A stretch of 33,349 nucleotides of DNA from Streptosporangiales bacterium (GCA_009784565.1 WRBL01000027.1:1-33349), one strand, 5' to 3'. Positions 8,886 through 16,760 are shown, counted from the first letter of the stretch. Notes: generated by a model from the letters alone, not told the origin. Program-made: numbers and translations.

Positions 8886-9565
8886 CCGCCGCGGGCGAGC
8901 AGGCGGCGGCCGCCTGGCGCGATGAGTCCTTCGCCCGGTCCTGGGCCGACGGCGACTCCTTCCGGGACCTGCTGAACTTCCCCCGGCACCTGGCGGCGGC
9001 CATCGTCGAGCACGACAACCCGGCGCCGGCGACGATCATCGACGTCGCCGCGGGCCCGGGCGCCGTCCTGGCCGTGTTCCTGGACGCTTTTCCCGGTGCG
9101 AAGGGCATCTGGACCGACGCCTCGGAGGCCATGCTGGACCTGGCCAAGGAGAACCTGGCCCGGTTCGGCGACCGGGTGACCTACCGGCTCGCCGACATGA
9201 CCGACCTGAGCGCGGTGACCCCCGAGGGCAGCGCGGACGTCATCACCACGTCCCGGGCAGCCCACCACCTGGACCGTGACGCCCTGGCCCGTTTCTACGC
9301 CGACGCCGCGAGCCGCCTCCAGGACGGCGGCTGGCTGGTCAACCTCGACCACATCGGCCCGGACGACGTGTGGGACCAGCGGCTGCGCGCCGTCCGCAAG
9401 CAGTTCTCCGTCGCCGACGGGCCGAAGCTCAAGCACCACCACAACTACCCGCTGACCAGCGTCGCCGACCACCTCGACGGCTTCGCGGCGGCGGGGGTCA
9501 ACGACGTCGAGATTCCCTGGCGGGCGTTCTACACCTGCCTGTTCACGGGCCGCAAGGCCGGATGA
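8882..9565 (+). CDS. Class I SAM-dependent methyltransferase
   Basis: 227 aa; the ATG overlaps the bicupin stop (ATGA). Residues about 50-60 (TIIDVAAGPGAVLAVFL) form the SAM-binding glycine loop. Residues 76-79 (WTDA) supply the acidic ribose ligand, and YRLADMTDL is the adenine-contact region. ITTSRAAHHLD is the motif IV region. The C-terminal half contains LKHHHNYPLT, a His cluster not usual in generic family members. The acceptor is not predictable; a small organic substrate of the pathway is more likely than a macromolecule given the context. It is 43 bp upstream of the Rieske gene in the same direction. Confidence 0.8.
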   Translation: MTAAGEQAAAAWRDESFARSWADGDSFRDLLNFPRHLAAAIVEHDNPAPATIIDVAAGPGAVLAVFLDAFPGAKGIWTDASEAMLDLAKENLARFGDRVTYRLADMTDLSAVTPEGSADVITTSRAAHHLDRDALARFYADAASRLQDGGWLVNLDHIGPDDVWDQRLRAVRKQFSVADGPKLKHHHNYPLTSVADHLDGFAAAGVNDVEIPWRAFYTCLFTGRKAG

Positions 9566-9608
9566 CCGGTCGCGACGAGCGGCGTACGCGGAAGAGCCTG
9601 ATAAGCAC

Positions 9609-10901
9609 ATGCTGAAGCAAGAGATCAACGAACTCCTGACCCAGACCGGGCCCGGCACCCCCATGGGCGACCTGTTCCGCCAGTACTGGATCCCGGCGCT
9701 GCTGGCCGAGGAACTCCCGGAGAACGACTGCGCGCCGGTGCGGGTGAAGCTCCTGTCCGAACGGCTGATCGCGTTCCGGGACACCGACGGCCGCTACGGC
9801 CTGGTGGACGAGTTCTGCGCCCACCGCGGCGCGTCCTTGTGGTTCGGGCGCAACGAGGAATCGGGCCTGCGCTGCGTGTACCACGGCTGGAAGTACGACG
9901 TGAACGGCCAGTGCGTCGAGATCCCCTCCGAGCCCGAGGAACGGCACAGCGCCCTGTGCGCCAAGATCAAGCTCACCAGCTACCCGCTGGTCAAGATCGG
10001 CGACCTGCTGTGGACCTACATGGGCGACCCGGCGAACACCCCCGACCTGCCGGAGTGGGAGTTCGCCCGGGTGCCCGCCGGGCAGGCCTTCACCTCCAAG
10101 CGCTGGCAGGAGTGCAACTGGCTGCAGGCCCTCGAAGGCGGCATCGACTCCAGCCACGTGTCCTGGCTGCACGGTGACGGGCTGAAGAACGACCCGCTGT
10201 TCAAGGGGTCGCAGGGCAACAAGTACAACCTCGCCGACCGCAAGCCGTTCTTCGAGGTCGCCGAGTCCGACGGCGGCCTGTATATCGGGGCGCGCCGCAA
10301 CGCCGAGGACGACAGCTACTACTGGCGGGTCACGCCCTGGGTGATGCCCTGCTTCACGATGATCCCGCCCCGCGCCGACCATCCGGTCCACGGCCACTTC
10401 TGGATCCCGATCGACGACGAGAACTGCTGGGCCTACAGCTACGACTACCACCCGACCCGTGCCCTCACCGGCAGCGAGCTTCAGGCCATGCGCGAGGGGA
10501 AGGGCGTGCACAACGAGTACGTGCCCGGCACGTACCGCCCGCTGCAGAACAAGGACAACGACTACCTGATGGACCGCGAGGCCCAGAAGCGAGGAGAGAC
10601 CTACTCCGGGATCCGGGGCATCGCCATACAGGACGCGTCCCTGCAGGAGAGCATGGGCCCGATCGTCGACCGGACCAAGGAACGCCTCGTGTCCACCGAC
10701 AGCGGCATCATCATGGCCCGCCGCAAGCTGTGGCGCGCGGTGGAGGCGCTGCGCGACCACGGCACCACGCCGCCCGGCGTCGACACCGCGCACCAGGCCG
10801 TCCGGTCCGCCGCCATCGTCCTGCCGAAGGACCAGGCGTTCGTCGAGGGCTGCGGTGACGCGCTGCGGGTGCGCCCGGGCGAGAAGCACGCGTCGGTCTG
10901 A
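9609..10901 (+). CDS. Rieske non-heme iron oxygenase, phthalate 4,5-dioxygenase-like alpha subunit
   Basis: 430 aa. The Rieske [2Fe-2S] centre is formed by Cys70, His72, Cys89 and His92 (CAHRGA and CVYHGWKYD). The mononuclear iron site includes Asp180, His183 and His188 in GGIDSSHVSWLH, with a later Asp expected near QDASLQESMG. The N-terminus (MLKQEINELLTQTGPGTPMG) and the overall length match phthalate-dioxygenase-type oxygenases, which act as homo-oligomers without a beta subunit and take electrons from a separate reductase or ferredoxin. No such reductase is nearby; the 7Fe ferredoxin in the same operon is the candidate donor. With a dihydroxyphthalate-decarboxylase-like gene and a CHA-aldolase-like gene close by, an aromatic carboxylate is a reasonable but unproven substrate. 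O-demethylation is also known in this group. Confidence 0.88.
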   Translation: MLKQEINELLTQTGPGTPMGDLFRQYWIPALLAEELPENDCAPVRVKLLSERLIAFRDTDGRYGLVDEFCAHRGASLWFGRNEESGLRCVYHGWKYDVNGQCVEIPSEPEERHSALCAKIKLTSYPLVKIGDLLWTYMGDPANTPDLPEWEFARVPAGQAFTSKRWQECNWLQALEGGIDSSHVSWLHGDGLKNDPLFKGSQGNKYNLADRKPFFEVAESDGGLYIGARRNAEDDSYYWRVTPWVMPCFTMIPPRADHPVHGHFWIPIDDENCWAYSYDYHPTRALTGSELQAMREGKGVHNEYVPGTYRPLQNKDNDYLMDREAQKRGETYSGIRGIAIQDASLQESMGPIVDRTKERLVSTDSGIIMARRKLWRAVEALRDHGTTPPGVDTAHQAVRSAAIVLPKDQAFVEGCGDALRVRPGEKHASV

Positions 10902-10903
10902 TC

Positions 10904-11293
10904 ATGACCCCGTTCCGGATCGACGCGCCCGCGTTTCCGCACCGGAGCTCGCGGGTCATCGCGCTGGACCCGGGGGCGGCCGCGGCCGTCGCGGGCACGG
11001 AGCATGATCCGCTGCGTCCCGGCGACGTGCTGCCCGGCGAGGAACTGGACGGCGCGGACACGGTGGTCCTGGTCGCCTCGCCGCAGTCAGCGGGGCTGGA
11101 CGGAACCAGGGCGGCGGCGTCGGCGATCGGCGACGCCGCCGCGGCCCGCGGCATCACGACCGTCGGGATCGTCCTGCCCGGCGGCACGTCCCCCGACCCG
11201 GCCGTGTCCGCGCTGCGGCCCAACGCGATGGTCCTGCTCATTCTCCGCGACGCCACCGACCTGCCCGAGATCCTGTCCGCCCTGCGAGTCTGA
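10904..11293 (+). CDS. Unrecognised 129-aa protein
   Basis: I do not recognise a family. The ATG at 10904 is 2 bp after the Rieske stop and the stop is 6 bp before the PanB-like start, so the gene is embedded in the operon. The second half alternates beta strands and helices (DTVVLVASPQSAGL, ITTVGIVLPGG, AMVLLILRDATDLPEIL), suggesting a small Rossmann-like alpha/beta fold with a Gly/Ala-rich helix between strands. There is no signal peptide, membrane segment or cysteine. It could be an accessory or allosteric subunit of one of its neighbours. The upstream Shine-Dalgarno signal is weak, implying translational coupling to the Rieske gene. Confidence 0.7.
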   Translation: MTPFRIDAPAFPHRSSRVIALDPGAAAAVAGTEHDPLRPGDVLPGEELDGADTVVLVASPQSAGLDGTRAAASAIGDAAAARGITTVGIVLPGGTSPDPAVSALRPNAMVLLILRDATDLPEILSALRV

Positions 11294-11299
11294 CGGAAG

Positions 11300-12112
11300 A
11301 TGAACCGGAAAATCACTCTCCCTGCCCTGGCGGCCCGCAAGCACGGCGGCGACATCATCGTCGGCGTGGTCGCCTACGACTACCAGACCGCGGCCATCGC
11401 GGACCGGGCGGGCGTCGACATCGTGTCCGCCGGGGACTCGGTCGGCGTCAACCTCTGGGGCCACGACAGCCCCCTGGAAGTCACCCTGGAGGAGATGATC
11501 CTCGTCGGCCGGGCCGTCCGCCGTGGCGTGACGAACGCGCTGGTCAGCGTGGACATCCCGTTCGGCCCGGTGCAGGAATCCACGGCCAGCGCGGTCCGGG
11601 CGGCGATCCGGCTCGCCAAGGAGGCCCGGGCCGACCTGGTCAAGATCGACGGCGCCGCCAGCTTCCCCGAGGCGGTGGCGGCCGTGACCCGGGCCGGGAT
11701 ACCGGTCTGGGCCCAGATGGGCATCACCCCGCAGACCGCCCTGCGGCACGGCGTCAGCTACGAGGAAACCCTCACCGGGGCGTCCGTGCCGCCGTCCCTC
11801 ACCGACGACCTGGTGGCCGAGGCCCGCGTCCTGGAGAAGGCGGGCGCAGCCCTGCTGGACTTCCAGAACTCCGGCCCGGTGGCCGGCCCCGCCGTCACCG
11901 GCGCGGTCGGCATCCCGGTCATCGGCGGCGCGGGCGGCGGCCCGTGGCTCGACGGCCGGGTCCGCCTCGCCCAGACCGCGGCCGGGTCGGCCGCGAAGAC
12001 CCTCGGCACCGCGCCCGACAGCTACGCGCACGTCGCCCAGGCCACCCTGGACGCGTTCACCGCCCTCATCGCCGACGCCAGGGCCGGCCGCCGCGTCAAG
12101 GGGGACCGCTGA
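11300..12112 (+). CDS. PanB-like (ketopantoate hydroxymethyltransferase family) protein with altered active site
   Basis: 270 aa, a TIM-barrel of the PanB/PEP-mutase superfamily. Recognisable PanB blocks are VSAGDSVGVNLWGHDS, VTLEEMILVGRAVRRG, VSVDIPFG (metal-binding Asp), LVKIDGA and GIPVIGGAGGG. True PanB transfers a hydroxymethyl group from methylene-tetrahydrofolate to ketoisovalerate. Here the family's VK-x-EG Glu is Asp (VKIDG), and the region aligned with the catalytic Glu of E. coli PanB (LVLEC) reads LLDFQ, so the usual catalytic acid seems to be replaced. A related aldol-type or C-C lyase reaction on a pathway intermediate is more likely than pantothenate synthesis. It shares one base with the downstream hydrolase gene. 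Confidence 0.78.
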   Translation: MNRKITLPALAARKHGGDIIVGVVAYDYQTAAIADRAGVDIVSAGDSVGVNLWGHDSPLEVTLEEMILVGRAVRRGVTNALVSVDIPFGPVQESTASAVRAAIRLAKEARADLVKIDGAASFPEAVAAVTRAGIPVWAQMGITPQTALRHGVSYEETLTGASVPPSLTDDLVAEARVLEKAGAALLDFQNSGPVAGPAVTGAVGIPVIGGAGGGPWLDGRVRLAQTAAGSAAKTLGTAPDSYAHVAQATLDAFTALIADARAGRRVKGDR

Positions 12113-12969
12113 TGCCCGCCGCCGAGATCGACGGCATCGCCACCCACTACGAGATCCGCGGCGACGGCCCGCCGCTGCTGATGTTCTCGCCCGGCGGGTT
12201 CAACGCGACCCTGGCCAACTGGACCGGCTTCAGCGTCTACGCCCGCCTCAACCTGATCGGCCACCTCGAGAAGTCCTACACCTGCGTGCTGTTCGACCGC
12301 CGCGAGTCCGGCCGGTCCGGCGGCCGGGTCGAGCGGATCACGTGGGACGACTACGCCGCGCAGGGCAAGGGCCTGCTGGACCATCTCGGCATCGACCGGG
12401 CGCACCTGATGGGCGGCTGCGTGGGCTGCAGCGCCGCGGCGGTCCTCGCCGCCCGCTGGCCGGACACGGCGGCGTCCATGGTGCTGTACTCCCCGGCGGG
12501 CGGTGCGCGGTACCGCCTGGCGCAGCAGTCGAGGTTCGCCCGGCACCTGTCCTATGCCACCGAACGGGGCGTCGCCGCCGTGGCCGCCCTGGCGGCTTCC
12601 ACGGACGCGGGCTTCTCGAAAGATCCCCGGGTCGGCCCCTGGGCGAGCGTGCTCCGGGCCGATCGGGAGTTCGCGGCCGCCTACGCGAGCCAGGACGCCA
12701 GACGGTACGAGACCGTGGTCGCGGGAATGGGCCGGACCCTGTTCGACCGGGACACCGTGCCCGGGCCCGAGGCGGAGGACCTGCTGGGCCTCGGCGTGCC
12801 CGCCCTCATCGTTCCGGGCCAGGACGCTTCCCACGCCCCGTCGGCCGCCCGTTACCTGGAGGAATGCCTGCCGGCGTCGGTGTACTGGGACATGCCGGTG
12901 AGCGGGCAGACAGAGGAGACCGCGCCCGCCCGGGTCCTGGAGTTCCTGGCATCAGCGCAGGGGCAGTGA
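12112..12969 (+). CDS. Alpha/beta hydrolase with a Cys nucleophile motif
   Basis: 285 aa; the start overlaps the PanB-like stop by one base. The fold is visible as an oxyanion-hole segment (FSPGGFNATLANW), LFDRRESGRSGG, the nucleophile elbow GGCVGCSAAAVLAARW and VPALIVPGQDASHAPSAARYL. The elbow is G-x-Cys-x-G (Cys103) instead of G-x-Ser-x-G, as in dienelactone hydrolases. Asp238 is in the acid position. The normal C-terminal catalytic His is not evident: the only late His is 241, three residues after the Asp, and the usual place reads QTEETAPARV. Activity may therefore be specialised, for example C-C bond or lactone hydrolysis, or lost. It converges on rpiB with an 18-bp overlap of coding ends. 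Confidence 0.8.
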   Translation: MPAAEIDGIATHYEIRGDGPPLLMFSPGGFNATLANWTGFSVYARLNLIGHLEKSYTCVLFDRRESGRSGGRVERITWDDYAAQGKGLLDHLGIDRAHLMGGCVGCSAAAVLAARWPDTAASMVLYSPAGGARYRLAQQSRFARHLSYATERGVAAVAALAASTDAGFSKDPRVGPWASVLRADREFAAAYASQDARRYETVVAGMGRTLFDRDTVPGPEAEDLLGLGVPALIVPGQDASHAPSAARYLEECLPASVYWDMPVSGQTEETAPARVLEFLASAQGQ

Positions 12970-13410
12970 CTCGCCCCGCTCCAGCGCGGCGATCTGGTCC
13001 AGGCGCGCGGCGTGCCGGCCGCCCTTGAACGGCGTCGTGACCCACAGGCTCGTGATCATCCAGGCCAGGTCGGGGGCGACGATCTTGGCGCCGAGGATGA
13101 GGACGTTCGCGTCGTTGTGGGCGCGGGCGATCTCGGTGGTGAACAGGTCGTGGCAGACCCCGGCGCGGATCCCGCGGATCTTGTTGCAGGCGATCTGCTC
13201 GCCCGACCCGGAGCCGCCGACCATGATGGCCCGGTCGGCGGCGCCGCCGGTGACCGCGCGCCCGAGGGCGGCGCACAGCGGCGGGTAGTCCACGGTCTCG
13301 TCGCCGTTGGTGCCGAGGTTGGACACCTCATGTCCCTCGGCGGCGAGCCGCTCGATGAGGTGGTTCTTCAGGAGGACGCCGTTGTGGTCGGCGGCGATGG
13401 CGATCCGCAC
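12952..13410 (-). CDS. rpiB: RpiB/LacAB-type sugar-phosphate isomerase
   Basis: 152 aa from GTG at 13410, with AAGGGA just upstream. This start separates it from the decarboxylase-like gene, although the frame remains open upstream antisense to that gene. The N-terminus (RIAIAADHNGVLLKNHL), the YPPLC segment and GGSGSGEQIACNKIRGIRAG define RpiB. The E. coli-type catalytic Cys of CGTG is Gly, and the Glu of GEQ is present, as in mycobacterial RpiB where Glu acts as base. Paralogues of this family act in tetritol and rare-sugar catabolism, so it need not be the housekeeping ribose-5-phosphate isomerase. It starts 2 bp after the upstream gene's stop and is cotranscribed with it. Confidence 0.85.
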   Translation of the reverse strand: MRIAIAADHNGVLLKNHLIERLAAEGHEVSNLGTNGDETVDYPPLCAALGRAVTGGAADRAIMVGGSGSGEQIACNKIRGIRAGVCHDLFTTEIARAHNDANVLILGAKIVAPDLAWMITSLWVTTPFKGGRHAARLDQIAALERGESLPLR

Positions 13411-13412
13411 GG

Positions 13413-14354
13413 TTATCCCTTCAGGTCGTGGGTGCCGTCGGCGAAGATCTCCTCCGCCGTGAACGGCCGGTCGAGGATCTTCTGGTCGGCGGCGTAGGAG
13501 ATGAGCTGGTCGATCATCGACCGGTTGGGCTCGATGCCGTACGGCATGGGGTCGGCGCCGGTGATCTCGGCGACCCTGGTGTACCGGCGCTCGTTCGGTC
13601 CCGGGTCGGTGATGGCGCCCGCGGCGAGGGCGGCGACGTAGCGCCGTTTGGACTCGGCGTACGCCTCGAACAGGGCCGGGGCCAGGTCCGGGTGCCGCGC
13701 CAGGAGTTCGTCGCGGACGACGACCACGTGGTTGATCGGGTAGTAGCCGCGCTCGCGCAGCGCCCGGTAGCCCGCCTCCTCGGCGTCCGGAATAAGCGGC
13801 CTGGTCTCCGGGCCCGCCGGGATGCCGATGCCCGCGGCCAGTTCGCCCGACGCGACCAGGGCGGGGACGTCCTGGCCGTCGCCGACGGGGACGACGTTGG
13901 GCGGCGGGACGTACTCGGCGACGTGCTCGTCGCCGGACAGCATCCAGGTCACCTTGGCCGGGTCGACGCCGTAGAAGTCGGCGAGGATGCCGCGGGCCCA
14001 CACTCCGGTCGTGACCGTGTAACCGCGGTTCACCCCGACCCGCTTGCCCTCCAGGTCCCCGGGCGCGAGATCCGAGGCGGCGGCGGTGCGGATCGCGCCG
14101 TGGTGGAAGTCGCGCACGCAGAACACGGGCAGCGCGGTGAACGGCTTCCCCTGGGCCCGGGCGGCGAGATACGTGGTGAACGCCATCTCGGTGACGTCGT
14201 AGGCGAGTTCGCGCACCATCCGGCGGAACGCGCGGATGAGCGGCTGGACTTCGGTGAACTCGAGCGTGAAGCCGCCGGGCTGGACGGATCCGTCCTTCAG
14301 CGCCTGGACAGCGCCCTGGTCGCGAGTGACGGTACGGAGAGATAGCTGGCCCAT
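13413..14354 (-). CDS. 4,5-dihydroxyphthalate decarboxylase-like protein (periplasmic-binding-protein fold)
   Basis: 313 aa from ATG at 14354. An ATG at 14372 is also possible; the only purine-rich site (GGAGG) is too close to the first to decide. Family blocks are FRRMVRELAYDVTEMAFTTY, LPVFCVRDFHHGAI, DLEGKRVGVNRGYTVTTGVW, RGILADFYGVDPAKV and YYPINHVVVVRDELL. These match Pht5/OphC-type decarboxylases, which share the type 2 binding-protein fold with SsuA/NMT1 proteins. There is no signal peptide, which argues for a cytoplasmic enzyme and against a transporter solute-binding protein. It is cotranscribed with rpiB and divergent from the dehydrogenase across a composite operator. Confidence 0.78.
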   Translation of the reverse strand: MGQLSLRTVTRDQGAVQALKDGSVQPGGFTLEFTEVQPLIRAFRRMVRELAYDVTEMAFTTYLAARAQGKPFTALPVFCVRDFHHGAIRTAAASDLAPGDLEGKRVGVNRGYTVTTGVWARGILADFYGVDPAKVTWMLSGDEHVAEYVPPPNVVPVGDGQDVPALVASGELAAGIGIPAGPETRPLIPDAEEAGYRALRERGYYPINHVVVVRDELLARHPDLAPALFEAYAESKRRYVAALAAGAITDPGPNERRYTRVAEITGADPMPYGIEPNRSMIDQLISYAADQKILDRPFTAEEIFADGTHDLKG

Positions 14355-14370
14355 GCCTCCGGACCCTAGC

Positions 14371-14398
14371 ATGGTAATCTGTCAGACCATAAGACCAT
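14371..14398. promoter_or_regulatory. Composite GntR-type operator in the decarboxylase/dehydrogenase divergent region
   Basis: ATGGT (14371-14375) and ACCAT (14386-14390) form a perfect inverted repeat. Inside it, CTGTCAGACCA (14379-14389) is nearly the same as CTGTAAGACCA upstream of bicupin 1; a further AGACCAT follows at 14392-14398. On the minus strand it reads ATGGTCTGACAG, related to the ATGGTATGAC core. It abuts the start of the decarboxylase-like gene and could control both directions. Confidence 0.5.
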
Positions 14399-14438
14399 TC
14401 AGGCGGACCGGGCAGCCCGGAGAGCGGAGACATCGTTC

Positions 14439-15554
14439 ATGGCCGAACAGGTGCTCGCAGCGGTAAGAACAGGACCCGGACGGACGGAGCTGCGGGAGTT
14501 CCCGATGCCCGACATCCCCGACGACGGGGCCCTGCTGAAGGTCGACGTCGCGGGGATCTGCGGGACCGACGTGAAGATGTACGCCAAGCCGCCGTTCCCC
14601 GGCCCGGTGATCATGGGGCACGAGAACATCGGCGTCATCGCGCGGGCCGGGAAGACGTTCGCCGAGCGCCAGGGCGTGAGCGAGGGCGACCGGGTGTTCG
14701 TCGAGCACTACGTCGGCTGCATGCAGTGCGAGTGGTGCCGGATCGGGGAGTACCGGCACTGCGAGCTCACCGACTGGCGCACCAACCCCGATGCCCGCCG
14801 GTTCGGCTACACCTCGGCCGACAACCCCTACCATCTGTGGGGCGGGTTCGCGCAGTACATGTACCTGCCGTGGAACGCGATCCTGCACAAGCTGCCCGAC
14901 ACCCTGACCTCGGAACTGGCCGGGCTGGCCACCCCGATGTCCAACGGCATCGAGTGGGCGCTGCTCGAGGCCGGCGTCGGCTACGACTCCACCGTGCTGA
15001 TCCAGGGCCCCGGGCAGCAGGGCCTGTCCCAGACCGTCGCCTGCAAGCAGGCCGGCGCGTCGCTGATCATCGTCACCGGCACCACCAAGGACGCGGCCCG
15101 CCTGGAGATGGCGAAGAAGCTGGGTGCCGACGTCGTCATCGACATCGCCCGCGAAGACCCCCGCGAGAAGATCATGGACATCACCCGGGGCAAGGGCGTC
15201 GACGTCATCCTGGACTGCACCTCCGGCGCGGGCACCGCCCCGGTCCTGCTCGGCATCGACGTCCTGAAGCGCCGCGCCGGCACCCTCCTGATCCAGGGCG
15301 AGCTGGCCGCCTTCCCGGACTTCCCGGTGAAGAAGGTGACGGAGAAGGCCATGACCATCAAGAGCGCGCGCGGGCACAGCTTCCGCGCCTGCGAACTGGC
15401 CGTCAGGCAGCTGGCGTCCGGCCGGTTTCCCCTCGGCCTGCTGGCCACCCACACCTTCGGCCTGTCCGACGTCGACCGCGCCATCAAAGCGATCGGCGGC
15501 ACCGGCGAGGATGAGGACGTCATCCACGTGTCCCTTCTTCCCTGGCAGGAGTAA
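14439..15554 (+). CDS. Zinc-dependent medium-chain alcohol dehydrogenase
   Basis: 371 aa from ATG at 14439, with a GGAGAGCGGAGA purine run upstream. Catalytic-zinc residues Cys41 (GICGTD), His61 and Glu62 (MGHENIG) and structural-zinc cysteines 94, 97, 100 and 108 ([15 protein letters not shown]) are all present. The nucleotide-binding loop is GPGQQGLS. The catalytic domain contains a long insert ([20 protein letters not shown]) also found in dehydrogenases of aromatic or sugar-acid catabolism. The reaction is NAD(P)-dependent oxidation of an alcohol or its reverse; the substrate is unknown. It is 2 bp upstream of the aldolase-like gene, forming a two-gene operon. Confidence 0.9.
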   Translation: MAEQVLAAVRTGPGRTELREFPMPDIPDDGALLKVDVAGICGTDVKMYAKPPFPGPVIMGHENIGVIARAGKTFAERQGVSEGDRVFVEHYVGCMQCEWCRIGEYRHCELTDWRTNPDARRFGYTSADNPYHLWGGFAQYMYLPWNAILHKLPDTLTSELAGLATPMSNGIEWALLEAGVGYDSTVLIQGPGQQGLSQTVACKQAGASLIIVTGTTKDAARLEMAKKLGADVVIDIAREDPREKIMDITRGKGVDVILDCTSGAGTAPVLLGIDVLKRRAGTLLIQGELAAFPDFPVKKVTEKAMTIKSARGHSFRACELAVRQLASGRFPLGLLATHTFGLSDVDRAIKAIGGTGEDEDVIHVSLLPWQE

Positions 15555-15556
15555 CC

Positions 15557-16228
15557 ATGGCCACCGTCGTCCAGAACATCGAGCGCGCCGACCGCGCCGC
15601 CGCCGACGCCTTCGCCGAGTTCGGCGTCGCCACCGCCCACGAGGCCCAGGGCCGCAAGGGGCTGCTGGACCCCGCCCTGAACCCGGTCTACCCCGGCGCG
15701 ATGATCTCCGGCACCGCCGTCACCGTCAGCGTCCCGCCCGGCGACAACTGGATGATCCACGTCGCGGTTGAGCAGTGCGCCGATGGCGACATCCTCGTCG
15801 TCGCCCCCACGTCCCCCTGCGGCGACGGGTACTTCGGCGAACTGCTGGCCACCGCCCTCCAGGCCCGGGGCGTCCGCGGCCTGGTCATCGACGCCGGCTG
15901 CCGGGACGTCGCCGAGCTGAAGTCGATGCGCTTCCCCGTCTGGTCCCGCTGCGTGTCCGCGGCCGGCACCGTGAAGGAGACCCTCGGCGACGTCAACCTG
16001 CCCCTGGTCTGCGCCGGGCAGCTCGTCACGCCCGGCGACGTGATCGTCGCCGACGACGACGGCGCGGTCGTGGTGCCGCGCGCCGGCGCCGCCTCCGTGC
16101 TCGAGGCGACCCGGGCCCGGGCCGCGAAGGAGCAGGCGTCCCGCCAGCGGTACGCCGCCGGGGAACTGAGCCTGGACGTGAACGACATGCGCGGGCGCCT
16201 CGCCGAGAAGGGCCTCAAATACGTCTGA
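15557..16228 (+). CDS. 4-carboxy-4-hydroxy-2-oxoadipate (CHA) aldolase/RraA-family protein
   Basis: 223 aa; the ATG is 2 bp after the dehydrogenase stop. Family blocks are [51 protein letters not shown] and [15 protein letters not shown]. Arg116 and Asp117 in AGCRD correspond to the substrate- and metal-binding pair of the class II pyruvate aldolases LigK and GalC, which split CHA into pyruvate and oxaloacetate at the end of the protocatechuate 4,5-cleavage and gallate pathways. Members also decarboxylate oxaloacetate, and RraA itself binds RNase E. The catabolic neighbourhood favours the aldolase. It is followed by a short hairpin and a broken gene on the other strand. Confidence 0.85.
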   Translation: MATVVQNIERADRAAADAFAEFGVATAHEAQGRKGLLDPALNPVYPGAMISGTAVTVSVPPGDNWMIHVAVEQCADGDILVVAPTSPCGDGYFGELLATALQARGVRGLVIDAGCRDVAELKSMRFPVWSRCVSAAGTVKETLGDVNLPLVCAGQLVTPGDVIVADDDGAVVVPRAGAASVLEATRARAAKEQASRQRYAAGELSLDVNDMRGRLAEKGLKYV

Positions 16229-16249
16229 CCCGGGCTAGGCGGTCCGGGT
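16228..16249. terminator. Short hairpin after the aldolase gene
   Basis: ACCCGG (16228-16233) pairs with CCGGGT (16244-16249) across a 10-nt loop that can add a G-T and a C-G pair. It lies immediately after the aldolase stop and between converging genes. There is no T tract, so support is positional. Confidence 0.3.
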
Positions 16250-16255
16250 GCCCCG

Positions 16256-16593
16256 TCAGCTGGCGGCCCGGCGCCGGTCGTCCCTGATGGTCTCGATGAC
16301 CAGCACCACCGCCAGCATGAGCACGGGGTCCTGGCCATCGGCGACGTCCACGGCGAACCGTTCCCTCAGCGTCCGCAGCTGGGTCACCGTCGCCGCGGGC
16401 TCGTCGCCCCTGGCGATGACGTACTCCCGCCCGGAGAAGTTCCCGTGAGCCTCCATGGGCCCGGCGGGCGAGTCGATCACGAAACGGCGGCCGACTTGCC
16501 GTCGACCTCGAATGCCGGCGTCCCCTCGGCGTCCGTCACGGTGAAGTGGGTGCCAAGCGACCACCGTCGCGAGATCAGGTACTGGGAGCCCAT
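16256..16593 (-). pseudogene. Broken LURP-one-related (tubby-like) protein
   Basis: Two parts of one protein lie in different frames. The N-terminal part, from ATG at 16593, reads MGSQYLISRRWSLGTHFTVT and continues to FEVDGK before reaching a stop near 16480. The C-terminal part (to the stop at 16256-16258) reads RRFVIDSP, MEAHGNFSGREYVIARG and RFAVDVADGQDPVLMLAVVL. Both are characteristic of LURP-one-related/YxjI proteins, which are usually about 160 residues. Roughly 45-50 residues of the middle strands are missing at the junction, with a frame change, so this is an internal deletion plus frameshift and not a simple sequencing indel. The function of intact members in bacteria is unclear. 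It is probably not expressed as a functional protein. Confidence 0.75.
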
Positions 16594-16667
16594 GCCCGGG
16601 AACGTACCGTTGCCGCGCTCCGGCGGCTCACCTCGATGCCGGAATGTTACGCCGGCCGGAGCGTCTT

Positions 16668-16690
16668 GTAAATGGTATGACCTTATGCCA
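16668..16690 (+). promoter_or_regulatory. GntR-type operator upstream of tctAB
   Basis: AATGGTATGACCTTATGCCA (16671-16690) is identical over 20 bases to the MFS site in opposite orientation, and its first 15 bases equal the ferredoxin site. It has an imperfect inverted TGGTAT/ATGCCA symmetry. A possible -10, GTAAAT (16668-16673), runs into the TGGT arm as in the other two sites. The rest of 16594-16760 shows no gene. Confidence 0.6.
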
Positions 16691-16760
16691 TGATCTTGTG
16701 ATCAAGCGCACATTACGCCATGCGAGGGCCGACGACGAGGCCGGCCCGGGAGGAGGATCT

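Noticed and set aside
13413-14354. Solute-binding protein of an ABC transporter (same fold as SsuA/NMT1)
   Set aside because: No signal peptide or lipobox and no ABC permease or ATPase nearby; sequence blocks fit the dihydroxyphthalate decarboxylase family better.
12952-14433. A single 493-codon minus-strand frame covering rpiB and the decarboxylase-like region
   Set aside because: Only its last 152 codons are a real protein (RpiB from GTG 13410); the rest is an Arg/Pro-rich shadow of the decarboxylase-like gene in another frame.
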